Below the pieces are notes generated by a model. It was not told the DNA's origin. It worked only from the letters and a program-made list of their open reading frames with translations, and made no database searches. Shown here piece by piece: positions 16,875-24,862 of a stretch of DNA of 57,420 bases. Origin of the DNA: Streptomyces cavernicola. Its GTDB lineage: Bacteria > Actinomycetota > Actinomycetes > Streptomycetales > Streptomycetaceae. Numbering within the stretch: position 1 is the first letter of the stretch; every line of letters begins with the position of its first letter. Location of the stretch: the NCBI RefSeq assembly GCF_029968035.1, contig NZ_JASCIQ010000050.1, positions 1 to 57,420 on the forward strand, written 5' to 3'. The translations under genes and the position numbers were made by a program.

Positions 16875-17028
16875 CAGACGGGTCCGGGATCCGCCGGGAC
16901 AGGGAGCGTGGGAGCGCGATAGCGTCACCTGCTGAACACACAGCGCATCAGCCGTGCGACGCTGTGCCGGACCGCCGCCGAGCGGCGGGCCGAACCCCGA
17001 ACGTGCTTGTACCACCTTGGAGGTGAGG

Positions 17029-17442
17029 GTGTCCCAGATCGCAGGCGAGCCCGGGACTCAGGACTTCGTGGAAGTCCGGCTGCCGGCTGCGGGTGCCTAC
17101 CTGTCGGTGCTGCGGACGGCCACGGCCGGCCTCGCGGCACGCCTTGACTTCACCCTGGACGAGATCGAGGACCTGCGCATCGCGGTCGACGAGGCCTGCG
17201 CGATCCTGCTCCAGCAGGCCGTGCCGGGCTCCGTGCTCAGCTGCGTCTTCCGACTCGTCGACGACTCACTCGAGGTCACGGTCTCGGCGCCCACGACCGA
17301 CGGCCGCGCGCCCGAGCGCGACACCTTCGCTTGGACTGTCCTGTCGGCCCTCGCGGGCAAGGTCGACTCCACTGTCGCCGACGACAAGACGGTCTCGATC
17401 AGCCTGTACAAACAGCGCGGCGCGGGACCCGGGCCGGCGTGA
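17029..17442 (+). CDS. ushX: RsbW-like anti-sigma factor of SigH (UshX/PrsH type)
   Basis: This 137-aa protein starts at GTG 17029 with GGAGG 5 nt upstream. It is a HATPase_c (GHKL) protein of the RsbW/SpoIIAB class. The N-box helix reads IEDLRIAVDEACAILLQQ (residues about 45-62), followed by beta strands (LSCVFRLVDDSLEVTVSAP) and a terminal FAWTVLSALAGKVDSTVADD segment. Such proteins hold a SigB-family sigma factor inactive and may phosphorylate an anti-anti-sigma. It overlaps the sigma gene start by GTGA, the arrangement of the S. coelicolor ushX-sigH operon. No anti-anti-sigma gene is visible nearby. Confidence 0.88.
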   Translation: MSQIAGEPGTQDFVEVRLPAAGAYLSVLRTATAGLAARLDFTLDEIEDLRIAVDEACAILLQQAVPGSVLSCVFRLVDDSLEVTVSAPTTDGRAPERDTFAWTVLSALAGKVDSTVADDKTVSISLYKQRGAGPGPA

Positions 17443-18443
17443 GGAACGGGGACGGGCCGGTGCGTGACGAAGAGCGCAGCACAAGGAGTCTGCCCGCCGA
17501 GAACACCGACGGCAGCGACGGAGTGCCCAGGGCGCGGCGCGCCCCGGACATCCCCGAGCGACAGGCCAGGCCGCACCCGGAAGAGCCGGGCACGACGGAG
17601 TGGGCACAGGCCGATGACAGGAGCGAGCGCCAGGTCGGCGGCGGGCGACGGGCGGGACACATGACAGAGCACGGGCACCACCACGATCCGCAGGACCGCA
17701 GCGGCGCGCGGGCGATGTTCATCGAGCTGCGCAAGCTGCCCGACACCAGCCCGGAGTACGCGGAGCTGCGCAACCAGCTGGTCCGCATGCACCTGCCCCT
17801 GGTCGAGCACCTGGCCCGCCGCTTCCGCAACCGCGGCGAGCCGCTCGACGACCTGACGCAGGTCGCGACGATCGGCCTGATCAAGTCGGTGGACCGCTTC
17901 GACCCGGAGCGCGGCGTCGAGTTCTCCACGTACGCGACGCCCACCGTCGTCGGCGAGATCAAGCGGCACTTCCGCGACAAGGGCTGGGCGGTGCGCGTGC
18001 CGCGCCGGCTGCAGGAGCTGCGCCTGTCCCTCACCACCGCGACCGCGGAGCTCTCCCAACAGCACGGCCGCTCCCCCACGGTGCACGAGCTGGCGGAGCG
18101 GCTGAGCATCTCCGAGGAGGAGGTCCTGGAGGGCCTGGAGTCGGCCAACGCCTACTCCACGCTGTCCCTGGACGTCCCGGACACGGACGACGAGTCACCG
18201 GCGGTGGCGGACACGCTCGGCGCGGAGGACGAGGCGCTGGAGGGCGTCGAGTACCGCGAGTCCCTGAAGCCGCTTCTGGAGGATCTACCGCCGCGCGAGA
18301 AGCGCATCCTGCTGCTGCGGTTCTTCGGGAACATGACGCAGTCGCAGATCGCGCAGGAGGTCGGCATCTCGCAGATGCACGTCTCCCGCCTCCTGGCCCG
18401 CACGCTCGCGCAGCTGCGCGAGCGCCTGCTCGTCGAGGAGTAG
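17439..18443 (+). CDS. sigH: SigB/SigF-family sigma factor SigH
   Basis: This 334-aa protein from GTG 17439 overlaps the anti-sigma stop. Sigma regions are clear from residue about 90: RNQLVRMHLPLVEHLARRFRNRGEP (region 2 start), DDLTQVATIGLIKSVDRFDP (2.2-2.4), EFSTYATPTVVGEIKRHFRDKG, SPTVHELAERLSISEEEV (region 3) and MTQSQIAQEVGISQMHVSRLLAR (region 4 helix-turn-helix). The first 75 residues are a charged, unstructured extension. In-frame starts at GTG 17460 and ATG 17661 could give shorter forms; S. coelicolor SigH is known to occur as several size forms. In that species SigH acts in osmotic stress and aerial growth. Confidence 0.88.
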   Translation: MRNGDGPVRDEERSTRSLPAENTDGSDGVPRARRAPDIPERQARPHPEEPGTTEWAQADDRSERQVGGGRRAGHMTEHGHHHDPQDRSGARAMFIELRKLPDTSPEYAELRNQLVRMHLPLVEHLARRFRNRGEPLDDLTQVATIGLIKSVDRFDPERGVEFSTYATPTVVGEIKRHFRDKGWAVRVPRRLQELRLSLTTATAELSQQHGRSPTVHELAERLSISEEEVLEGLESANAYSTLSLDVPDTDDESPAVADTLGAEDEALEGVEYRESLKPLLEDLPPREKRILLLRFFGNMTQSQIAQEVGISQMHVSRLLARTLAQLRERLLVEE

Positions 18444-18457
18444 ACCGGCCGACAACA

Positions 18458-18482
18458 GCGCGGGCCCGCCCCGGACCCGCGC
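18458..18482. terminator. Weak hairpin between convergent sigH and membrane-protein genes
   Basis: GCGCGGG (18458-18464) pairs with CCCGCGC (18476-18482) around an 11-nt loop. It lies between the two stop codons. No T-tract follows in either direction. Confidence 0.4.
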
Positions 18483-18514
18483 ATTCCCCCTACGAGACCG
18501 CTCGCGGCGAGCGC

Positions 18515-18943
18515 CTAGGCGGCGTCGCGTCGGCCGATGCCCAGCGCCTGCGTCGTCTCCGGATTCACGAGCAGCACCAGCGAGGTCACCGCCACCACGG
18601 CCAGAGCGATGCCGCCGGGGATCGCGACGCTGTTCGTCTGCAGCAGCTGCCAGGCCACCGGCAGCGCCATGATCTGCGTGATGATCGCCGGGCCCCGGCT
18701 CCAGCTGCGCAGCTTGAACAGACCGCGCGCGGCGATCAGCGGCAGCAGCGCGAGCGCGATCATCGTCAGGCCGCCGGTCACCGCGGTCTCCTTGCTCCCC
18801 GCGCCGCCGGTCAGCCCCTGCACCGCGAGATAGCCGCCCGCGGCGACGAGCACCAGGCCTTCGAGCGCGGCGAGCGCAGCGGCGGCGGTCAGCCGCGGCG
18901 GGCGCGGACCTTCGGGCTTCGGGTTCTGCTCAGCACTGCTCAC
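18515..18943 (-). CDS. Small integral membrane protein, unknown function
   Basis: This 142-aa protein has about four hydrophobic segments: LTAAAALAALEGLVLVAAGG, AVTGGLTMIALALLPLIAA, a shorter one around PAIITQIMALPVAWQ, and GGIALAVVAVTSLVLLV. The N-terminus is short and polar, and the C-terminus ends NPETTQALGIGRRDAA. The start is GTG 18943. TACCCT lies 6 nt upstream of it, consistent with a leaderless transcript. It is divergent from the lipid kinase gene and convergent with sigH. No function is recognised. Confidence 0.78.
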   Translation of the reverse strand: MSSAEQNPKPEGPRPPRLTAAAALAALEGLVLVAAGGYLAVQGLTGGAGSKETAVTGGLTMIALALLPLIAARGLFKLRSWSRGPAIITQIMALPVAWQLLQTNSVAIPGGIALAVVAVTSLVLLVNPETTQALGIGRRDAA

Positions 18944-19047
18944 CCTTGCAGGGTAGCCCCGCCCCGCAGTCGCCCCCGGGGCCAGGTCAGAGCAGCGCGC
19001 GGACCTCGGTCTGGGTCGTACGGAGAGCGATGGGTACGCTGCTTCGC

Positions 19048-20016
19048 ATGCGTGCACTTCTCGTGGTCAACCCGGCAGCAACCACCACCAGTGCCCGTAC
19101 CAGGGACGTTCTGATCCATGCGCTCGCCAGTGAGATGAAGCTCGAGGCGGTGACCACGGAGTACCGGGGTCACGCCCGCGACCTGGCCCGGCAGGCGGCG
19201 GAGAGCAAGGACGTAGAGATGGTCGTCGCCCTCGGCGGCGACGGCACGGTCAACGAGGTCGTGAACGGCCTGCTGCACAACGGCCCGCGCCTCGAGTCGC
19301 TGCCCGGCCTCGCCGTCGTCCCCGGCGGCTCCACCAACGTCTTCGCCCGCGCCCTCGGCCTGCCCAACGACCCGGTCGAGGCCACCGGCGCACTGCTCGA
19401 CGCCCTGCGCACCGGCAGCGAGCGGACGGTCGGGCTCGGCCTGGCCGCCGGCACCCCGGGCACCGAGGACGAGGGCGTGCCCGAGCGCTGGTTCACGTTC
19501 TGCGCCGGCCTCGGCTTCGACGCCAGCGTGATCGGCCGGGTGGAGAAGGAACGCGAGCGCGGCAAGCGTTCGACGCATGCGCTCTACGTACGACAGATGG
19601 TGCGGCAGTTCCTCGACGAGCAGAACCGCAGGAACGGCACGATCACTCTGGAGCAGCCCGGCGAGGACCAGATCAACGATCTTGTGCTCGCCATAGTCTG
19701 CAATACCTCGCCGTGGACCTACCTGGGCAATCGCCCGGTGTACGCGTCCCCACAAGCCTCCTTCGACGCCGGCCTCGACGTGCTCGGCCTGAGCAAACTG
19801 TCGACCCCCGCGATGGCCCGTTACGCGACCCAGCTGCTGACTTCAAGCCCGGAGCGCGGCCCGCACGGAAAGCACGCCGCGACGCTGCACGATCTGACGG
19901 ACTTCACCTTGCAATCCAAGGCCCCGCTCCCCTTCCAGATGGACGGAGACCACCTGGGACTGCGCACGAGCGTGACGTTCACAGGCGTACGCCGTGCACT
20001 GCGTGTGATTGTGTGA
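19048..20016 (+). CDS. Diacylglycerol kinase-family lipid kinase
   Basis: This 322-aa soluble protein has the DAGK catalytic domain: N-terminal nucleotide-binding strand MRALLVVNPAA, signature VVALGGDGTVNEVVNGLL (GGDGT, residues about 65-80) and VPGGSTNVFARALGLPN, then a C-terminal beta-sandwich (PFQMDGDHLG). Family members phosphorylate diacylglycerol, sphingoid or related lipids, and in actinobacteria may feed phosphatidylinositol mannoside or phosphatidic acid metabolism. The start is ATG 19048. TACGCT (19035-19040) ends 7 nt before it, suggesting a leaderless mRNA. The in-frame ATG at 19030 is an alternative but its GGAGAG is only 2 nt away. Confidence 0.88.
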   Translation: MRALLVVNPAATTTSARTRDVLIHALASEMKLEAVTTEYRGHARDLARQAAESKDVEMVVALGGDGTVNEVVNGLLHNGPRLESLPGLAVVPGGSTNVFARALGLPNDPVEATGALLDALRTGSERTVGLGLAAGTPGTEDEGVPERWFTFCAGLGFDASVIGRVEKERERGKRSTHALYVRQMVRQFLDEQNRRNGTITLEQPGEDQINDLVLAIVCNTSPWTYLGNRPVYASPQASFDAGLDVLGLSKLSTPAMARYATQLLTSSPERGPHGKHAATLHDLTDFTLQSKAPLPFQMDGDHLGLRTSVTFTGVRRALRVIV

Positions 20017-20335
20017 GCGGAAGACGCTAAAGTCCTTGCACTCGAACGTTTAGACCAGGATCCACCCCATGGAATGACGGCTGTGACCTAGCCGACACCG
20101 AGGAATCAAAAAAAACTTTCCAGAAGGGGTTGTATCCGCAGCCGAGGTTTGCGAATCTCTTCTTGGCGCTCAGGACGGCCCGCAACACCGGCCCCACAGA
20201 GAGCCCGAACCCCCTCTCTCACACAGGACCTGCACCGGTTTCATCTGGTGGTTGGCCCTTCCCGTGCGAGGGGATTCGTGAAAGCGTTCACATTCACAAG
20301 CAACTTGCACGTAATACCAAGGAGAGGTAGCAGCC
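20017..20335 (+). other. wblE upstream/leader region
   Basis: This 319-bp non-coding stretch is unusually AT-containing for the window (an A8 run at about 20107-20114 and TTTCCAGAAGG). No open frame has a ribosome site. It presumably holds the wblE promoter and a long 5' leader. I could not place a convincing -35/-10 pair or a SigR site: GGAAT at 20102 is followed by GTT at 22 bp, not 18. Confidence 0.5.
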
Positions 20336-20593
20336 ATGGACTGGCGTCACAACGCCGTTTGCCGCGAGGAAGACCCCGAGCTCTTCTTCCCCATCGGCAA
20401 CACCGGTCCTGCGCTGCTGCAGATCGAGGAAGCCAAGGCCGTCTGCCGCCGCTGCCCCGTCGTGGAGCAGTGCCTGCAGTGGGCGCTCGAGTCCGGCCAG
20501 GACTCCGGCGTCTGGGGTGGCCTCAGCGAGGACGAGCGTCGCGCGATGAAGCGCCGCGCCGCCCGCAACCGGGCCCGCCAGGCCAGCGCCTGA
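20336..20593 (+). CDS. wblE: WhiB-family iron-sulfur regulator WblE
   Basis: This 85-aa protein starts at ATG 20336 with GGAGAGG about 8 nt upstream. All four cluster-ligating cysteines are present (C9, C37, C40, C46, spacing C-x27-C-x2-C-x5-C), followed by the WhiB turn GVWGG and an Arg/Lys-rich C-terminus (RRAMKRRAARNRARQ). It is the short WhiB1/WblE type, which binds a 4Fe-4S cluster sensitive to nitric oxide and oxygen, and partners with the principal sigma factor region 4 as well as DNA. WblE is highly conserved in actinobacteria. The synteny with sigH and the lipid kinase supports orthology. Confidence 0.95.
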   Translation: MDWRHNAVCREEDPELFFPIGNTGPALLQIEEAKAVCRRCPVVEQCLQWALESGQDSGVWGGLSEDERRAMKRRAARNRARQASA

Positions 20594-20700
20594 CACCCAC
20601 GCCCCTAACGAGCCTGAGCCCGGCGGCGCGTACGGCGAGTACGCATCTCCCGCCCCCGAGCCGCAGCGCGCAGTACCCCCCGATGCGCTCAGCAACGTGA

Positions 20701-20740
20701 GCAGTAAGCCCCGGACCCACCAGAGTCCGGGGCTTACTGC
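20701..20740. terminator. Strong bidirectional terminator between wblE and the histidine kinase
   Basis: A perfect 16-bp stem (left arm starting GCAGTAAGCCCC at 20701, right arm ending GGGGCTTACTGC at 20740) surrounds an 8-nt loop. It sits between two convergent genes and can serve both. Confidence 0.85.
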
Positions 20741-20835
20741 TGTTCGGGCTTCGTACAACCGCTTGTTCGTGCAACCGCCTTACGGGAACGCCGAGTTGAG
20801 GCCGCCCCGCCCGGGGGTCGCGCTCGTGATCTGTG

Positions 20836-22302
20836 TTACTTCTCGCCGTGCACCGGGATGTCGAGGATCACCTGGGTGCCCTTCTCGGGGGCCGGGACCA
20901 TGTCGAACGTGCCGCCCAACTCGCCCTCCACCAGCGTCCGTACGATCTGCAGGCCGAGGTTGCCGGCGCGGGTCGGGTCGAAGTCGGCGGGCAGGCCCAC
21001 GCCGTCGTCCTGGACGGTGATCAGCAGGCGGGCGTCCTTGCGGGTGCCGCCGCGGACGGCGGAGACCTCGACCGTGCCGTGATCACCCTCACGGAAGCCG
21101 TGCTCCAGGGCGTTCTGCAGGACTTCGGTGAGGACCATCGAGAGGGGCGTGGCGACCTCGGCGTCGAGGATGCCGAAGCGTCCGCTGCGGCGGCCGGTCA
21201 CCTTGCCCGGGGAGATCTCAGCCACCATCGCCAGGACGCGGTCGGCGATCTCGTCGAACTCCACGCGCTCGTCGAGGTTCTGCGACAGCGTCTCGTGCAC
21301 GATCGCGATCGAGCCCACGCGGCGCACGGCCTCTTCGAGGGCTTCGCGGCCGCGGTCGGAGTCGATGCGGCGGGCCTGCAGGCGCAGCAGGGCCGCGACG
21401 GTCTGCAGGTTGTTCTTCACCCGGTGGTGGATCTCCCGGATGGTGGCGTCCTTGGTGATCAACTCGCGCTCGCGGCGGCGGAGTTCCGTGACGTCGCGCA
21501 GCAGTACGAGGGAGCCGATGCGGGTGCCCTTGGGTTTGAGCGGGATGGCGCGGAGCTGGATCACGCCGTCCTCCCCCTCCACCTCCGTCTCGCGCGGGGC
21601 CCAGCCGCTGGCCAGCTTGACCAGGGCTTCGTCCACGGGGCCGCGGGACGGCGCGAGTTCGGCGGTGGCCCGGCCGAGGTGGAGGCCGACGAGGTCGGCG
21701 GCGAGGCCCAGGCGGTGATACGCGGAGAGGGCGTTGGGCGAGGCGTACTGCACGATGCCTTCGGCGTCCAGGCGGAGCAGGCCGTCGCCCACGCGCGGGG
21801 ACGCGTCCATGTCGACCTGCTGGCCGGGGAAGGGGAAGGAGCCGGCGGCGATCATCTGGGCGAGGTCGGAGGCGCTCTGCAGGTAGGTGAGCTCCAGGCG
21901 GCTGGGCGTGCGCACGGTGAGGAGGTTGGTGTTGCGGGCGATGACGCCGAGGACGCGGCCCTCGCGGCGCACCGGGATCGACTCGACGCGGACCGGGACC
22001 TCCTCGCGCCACTCCGGGTCGCCCTCGCGGACGATCCGGCCCTCGTCGAGCGCGGCGTCGAGGAGGGGGCGGCGGCCGCGCGGGACGAGGTGTCCGACCA
22101 TGTCGTCCTGGTACGACGTCGGGCCGGTGTTGGGGCGCATCTGGGCGACCGAGACATACCGCGTGCCGTCGCGCGTGGGGACCCACAGGACCAGGTCGGC
22201 GAAGGAGAGGTCGGAGAGCAGCTGCCACTCCGAGACCAGCAGATGCAGCCACTCGAGGTCGGTGTCGCCGAGGGCTGTGTGCTGGCGTACGAGTTCGTTC
22301 AT
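20836..22302 (-). CDS. PdtaS-like sensor histidine kinase (HisKA_2)
   Basis: This 488-aa soluble protein has an N-terminal GAF-like domain (LSFADLVLWVPTRDGTRYVSV, then DDMVGHLVPRGRRPLLD), a PAS domain (DGLLRLDAEGIVQYASPNALSAYHRLG) and a HisKA_2 dimerisation helix with phosphoacceptor His in IREIHHRVKNNLQTVAALLR. The ATPase domain follows, with N-box LTEVLQNALEHGF and G-box DDGVGLPADFDP. This matches mycobacterial PdtaS, which pairs with an ANTAR response regulator. No membrane segment is present. The start is ATG 22302; GTG 22311 is possible, and neither has a good ribosome site. A DasR-like box lies 300 bp upstream. Confidence 0.92.
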   Translation of the reverse strand: MNELVRQHTALGDTDLEWLHLLVSEWQLLSDLSFADLVLWVPTRDGTRYVSVAQMRPNTGPTSYQDDMVGHLVPRGRRPLLDAALDEGRIVREGDPEWREEVPVRVESIPVRREGRVLGVIARNTNLLTVRTPSRLELTYLQSASDLAQMIAAGSFPFPGQQVDMDASPRVGDGLLRLDAEGIVQYASPNALSAYHRLGLAADLVGLHLGRATAELAPSRGPVDEALVKLASGWAPRETEVEGEDGVIQLRAIPLKPKGTRIGSLVLLRDVTELRRRERELITKDATIREIHHRVKNNLQTVAALLRLQARRIDSDRGREALEEAVRRVGSIAIVHETLSQNLDERVEFDEIADRVLAMVAEISPGKVTGRRSGRFGILDAEVATPLSMVLTEVLQNALEHGFREGDHGTVEVSAVRGGTRKDARLLITVQDDGVGLPADFDPTRAGNLGLQIVRTLVEGELGGTFDMVPAPEKGTQVILDIPVHGEK

Positions 22303-22750
22303 GGAGGGCACGTGTGCGAGCGTACCTTTCGGCACGGACAGTGCGGGTCTCGGTGCTTTCGGCCCTGGGGGGGGGCGGCCCTTGGAGACGGCCCTGAGAA
22401 CACCCGCGGGCCGCGGCGCCCGAGAGGGACCCTCAACCCTCACCGGCACCGCAGCCCGGAGCTGATCCGGTCGTCGGGTGTGCGGTCCCGTGCGACCGGG
22501 AGGCGCCGACGCGGTCAGGGCAGAGAGCGTCGGGCGCCTCAATCCGCTCTCCTGTGCGGGAAGAGCGGAAGCTTTTGAAGCTTTACCTGTTACCCGTGCA
22601 TTGTGGACTAGACCATTATCCGATGTCCATGCGTAGGCAGAGGTTTGTTCTGGTCTATTTCTCCGAGGTGGCCACCGTTGTTGTCAACTGGTGCGCGATC
22701 ACTTCGGGTTCGAGTTCGACTTCGAGTCGGGTCGACGGTGGTCAACCGTC
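22303..22750. other. Non-coding region upstream of the histidine kinase gene
   Basis: This 448-bp gap between the kinase start and the TetR gene end has no supported open frame. It holds a DasR-like box (22602-22617), a -10-like GATAAT on the minus strand (complement of 22615-22620), a 9-bp near-direct repeat (GAAGCTTTT at 22568, GAAGCTTTA at 22577) and a second half-site TGGTCTA near 22650. A regulated promoter for the kinase is likely here. Confidence 0.55.
22602..22617 (-). promoter_or_regulatory. Candidate DasR-binding (dre) site upstream of the PdtaS-like kinase
   Basis: The minus strand reads AATGGTCTAGTCCACA. The dre consensus is A(C/G)TGGTCTAGACCA(C/G)T, so 13 of 16 positions match, and 11 of 12 in the core. 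It overlaps a minus-strand -10-like GATAAT, in the direction of the kinase gene. Confidence 0.6.
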
Positions 22751-23425
22751 TCATGGAGCAGGGGGCCATGCGGCCATCGCGAGTTCGGCCACGCTTTCCA
22801 GCTCCTCCTGGCTCGCACCGTCCTTGGCCTGCTGGGACATTCCCTGGAAGACCGCGGCCGTGTAGCGCGCGAGGGCGGCGGCGTCGCAGCCCTCGGGGAG
22901 TCTGCCAGACGCCATGTCCGCGCGGATACGGGACTCGAATGCGGCGATGTTGGCATTGCGCCGCTCCCGCAGAGTCTGCTCGACCTCCGGTGTCGTGCAG
23001 TTGGTGGCCGCGTGAATGACCAGGCAGCCGTGCGGCCGGCCCGGGGCGGCGAACTCGCCGGCGGCCTCGCGCAGCATCCGGCCGAGGGCGGCGCGGGCGG
23101 TCGGCTCCTCCTCCAGGGCTCGGTCGCCGAAGGAGCCGTACGTCTTCACGTACTCCGTGAGGACCTCTTCGAAGAGCGTGCGCTTGTCGCCGAAGGCGGC
23201 GTAGAGACTCGGGGGGCCGATGCCCATGGCCCGGGTGAGGTCGGAGACGGACGTGGCTTCGTAACCGCGCTCCCAGAACGTCCAGATCGCCTGGCGCAGG
23301 GCCTCCTCGCGGTCGAAGGAGCGGGGGCGGCCGCGCTGCTTCGGGGCGACCGCCGCCGGTTTCGACGGCCGGGTCGCGCCTCGCTCCGCTGCCGGGCTCG
23401 CGGGGTTCGTGGGGTTCGCCACCAT
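22751..23425 (-). CDS. TetR-family transcriptional regulator
   Basis: This 224-aa protein has the TetR N-terminal helix-turn-helix at residues about 45-95 (REEALRQAIWTFWERGYEATS, then LTRAMGIGPPSLYAAFGDKRTLFEEV) and an all-helical ligand domain with CLVIHAATNCTTPEVEQTL, typical of the TetR_C subgroup with a CLV motif. The first 40 residues are Pro/Ala-rich. The start is ATG 23425. TACAAT (complement of 23433-23438) ends 7 nt before it, so the mRNA is probably leaderless. It is divergent from nagB. The target is unknown. Confidence 0.88.
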   Translation of the reverse strand: MVANPTNPASPAAERGATRPSKPAAVAPKQRGRPRSFDREEALRQAIWTFWERGYEATSVSDLTRAMGIGPPSLYAAFGDKRTLFEEVLTEYVKTYGSFGDRALEEEPTARAALGRMLREAAGEFAAPGRPHGCLVIHAATNCTTPEVEQTLRERRNANIAAFESRIRADMASGRLPEGCDAAALARYTAAVFQGMSQQAKDGASQEELESVAELAMAAWPPAP

Positions 23426-23586
23426 GGGGGGAATTGTATAGCGGGCATTAGAAAAGGGAGCCGCGGGTGCGCGGATTCGCTGCGGCGGGCGGCCGGGGCC
23501 GCCCGAGTAGCCGGTGCGGCGCACGGGGTGTGGAGTGGTGGGGAGAGTGCGCTGATTCCTGGAGCGGGGCCGCACGGCTCTGTTAG

Positions 23587-23602
23587 ATTGGTCTAAACCA
23601 CT
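23587..23602. promoter_or_regulatory. DasR-binding (dre) site of nagB
   Basis: ATTGGTCTAAACCACT matches A(C/G)TGGTCTAGACCA(C/G)T at 14 of 16 positions and is nearly palindromic. It ends 49 bp before the nagB start, in the same position as the known dre of Streptomyces nagB. Confidence 0.88.
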
Positions 23603-23651
23603 GCGACCCAAGCGTGTGCACCATCCACTACCTCAGATCGGCAGGCCCAGC

Positions 23652-24437
23652 GTGGAAGTTGTCATCGTCAAGGACGCCGAGGCGGGCGGGGATCTCATCG
23701 CGGGGGCCATCGCGGACCTGCTCGTCCGCAAGCCCGACGCGCTGCTCGGCGTGGCCACCGGCTCGACCCCGCTGCCCATCTACGACGCCCTGATCGCCAA
23801 GGCGCGGGCCGGCTCCGTGGACGCCTCGCGGGCACGGATCTGCCAGCTCGACGAGTACGTGGGACTGCCCGCGGGGCACCCGGAGTCGTACCGCGCGACG
23901 GTCCTTCGCCAGGTGGTCGAGCCGCTGGGGCTGCCCGCCGAGCAGTTCATGGGTCCGGACGGCAGCGCGGCGGACGTGCAGGCGGCGTGCGTGGCGTACG
24001 ACCGGGCGCTGGCCGAGGCCGGTGGGGTGGACCTGCAGATCCTCGGGATCGGGACCGACGGGCACATCGGGTTCAACGAGCCGTGCTCGTCGCTCGCCTC
24101 GCGTACGCGGATCAAGACGCTGACCGAGCAGACGCGGATCGACAACGCGCGGTTCTTCGACGACGACATCGAGCAGGTGCCGCACCACGTGATCACGCAG
24201 GGCATCGGGACGATCCTGGATGCGCGGCATCTGGTGCTGCTTGCGACGGGTGAGGGGAAGGCGGAGGCGGTGGCTCAGACCGTGGAGGGGCCGGTGGCTT
24301 CGCTGGTGCCGGCTTCGGCGTTGCAGTTGCATCCGCATGCGACGGTTGTGGTGGATGAGGGGGCTGCTTCGAAGTTGAAGCTTGCGGATTATTTTCGGCA
24401 TGCGTTCGACAACAAGCCGTCCTGGCAAGGGATTTGA
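23652..24437 (+). CDS. nagB: Glucosamine-6-phosphate deaminase/isomerase
   Basis: This 261-aa protein from GTG 23652 starts directly with the first strand (VEVVIVKDAEAGGDLIA). Diagnostic segments are LGVATGSTPLPIYDAL (phosphate-binding), ICQLDEYVGLPAGHPESY (catalytic Asp/Glu), LGIGTDGHIGFNEP (catalytic His) and VPHHVITQGIGTILDARH. It converts glucosamine-6-phosphate to fructose-6-phosphate and ammonia, the last step of GlcNAc use. The effector of DasR is glucosamine-6-phosphate, so this enzyme also sets DasR activity. A dre site precedes it. It is convergent with dasD. Confidence 0.96.
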   Translation: MEVVIVKDAEAGGDLIAGAIADLLVRKPDALLGVATGSTPLPIYDALIAKARAGSVDASRARICQLDEYVGLPAGHPESYRATVLRQVVEPLGLPAEQFMGPDGSAADVQAACVAYDRALAEAGGVDLQILGIGTDGHIGFNEPCSSLASRTRIKTLTEQTRIDNARFFDDDIEQVPHHVITQGIGTILDARHLVLLATGEGKAEAVAQTVEGPVASLVPASALQLHPHATVVVDEGAASKLKLADYFRHAFDNKPSWQGI

Positions 24438-24478
24438 GGGGGTCCCCCTCTCCTCTCCCTTCCCCTTCCTGTGCTTTT

Positions 24479-24511
24479 GGCGCCGGGTCCGTTCGGGCCC
24501 GGCGCCTTTTT
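24479..24511 (+). terminator. nagB terminator
   Basis: GGCGCCGGG (24479-24487) pairs with CCCGGCGCC (24498-24506), followed by TTTTT (24507-24511). It is a classical intrinsic terminator 42 bp after the nagB stop. Confidence 0.88.
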
Positions 24512-24862
24512 CTTCCCCTCCCCGCCCCTTCCCGAAAGTCCTGCGGACAGCTCCGGGGGCTCCGCCCCCGGGCCCCCTGCCCGGGGCTGCCGCCCCTGGA
24601 CCCCGCTTCGGGGGCTGGCCCCCGGGCCCCGTTTCGGGGGCTGGCCCCCCGGACCCCGTTTCGGGCGCTGGCCCCCCGGACCCCCGCTCCTCAAACGTCG
24701 GAGGGGCTGAATTTGCCCCCGCCCCTGACATCCCGCAGAGGCTGAATTTTACGGCTGCGGCGGGATTCAGCCCCGGCAGGGGCTGGTCTTTTAGGGGCGC
24801 GGGGAACTGCGCGAGCGGCCACGACGGCGCGGCAGCCGAAAGACGGGCGGGGCGAGTGGATG
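24512..24862. repeat. Streptomyces-type intergenic repeats between nagB and dasD
   Basis: Three imperfect copies of a 26-27-bp unit (CCCCGTTTCGGGGGCTGGC type) start at 24599, 24626 and 24652. They are followed by fragments that look like dispersed Streptomyces intergenic repeats: CTCCTCAAACGTCGGAGGGG near 24687, AATTTGCCCC, and AGGGGCGCGGGGAACTGCG near 24794. No gene is supported in this 351-bp stretch. Confidence 0.7.

Noticed and set aside
20102..20131. SigR promoter upstream of wblE
   Set aside because: GGAAT and GTT are 22 bp apart instead of the required 18, so the match is not accepted.
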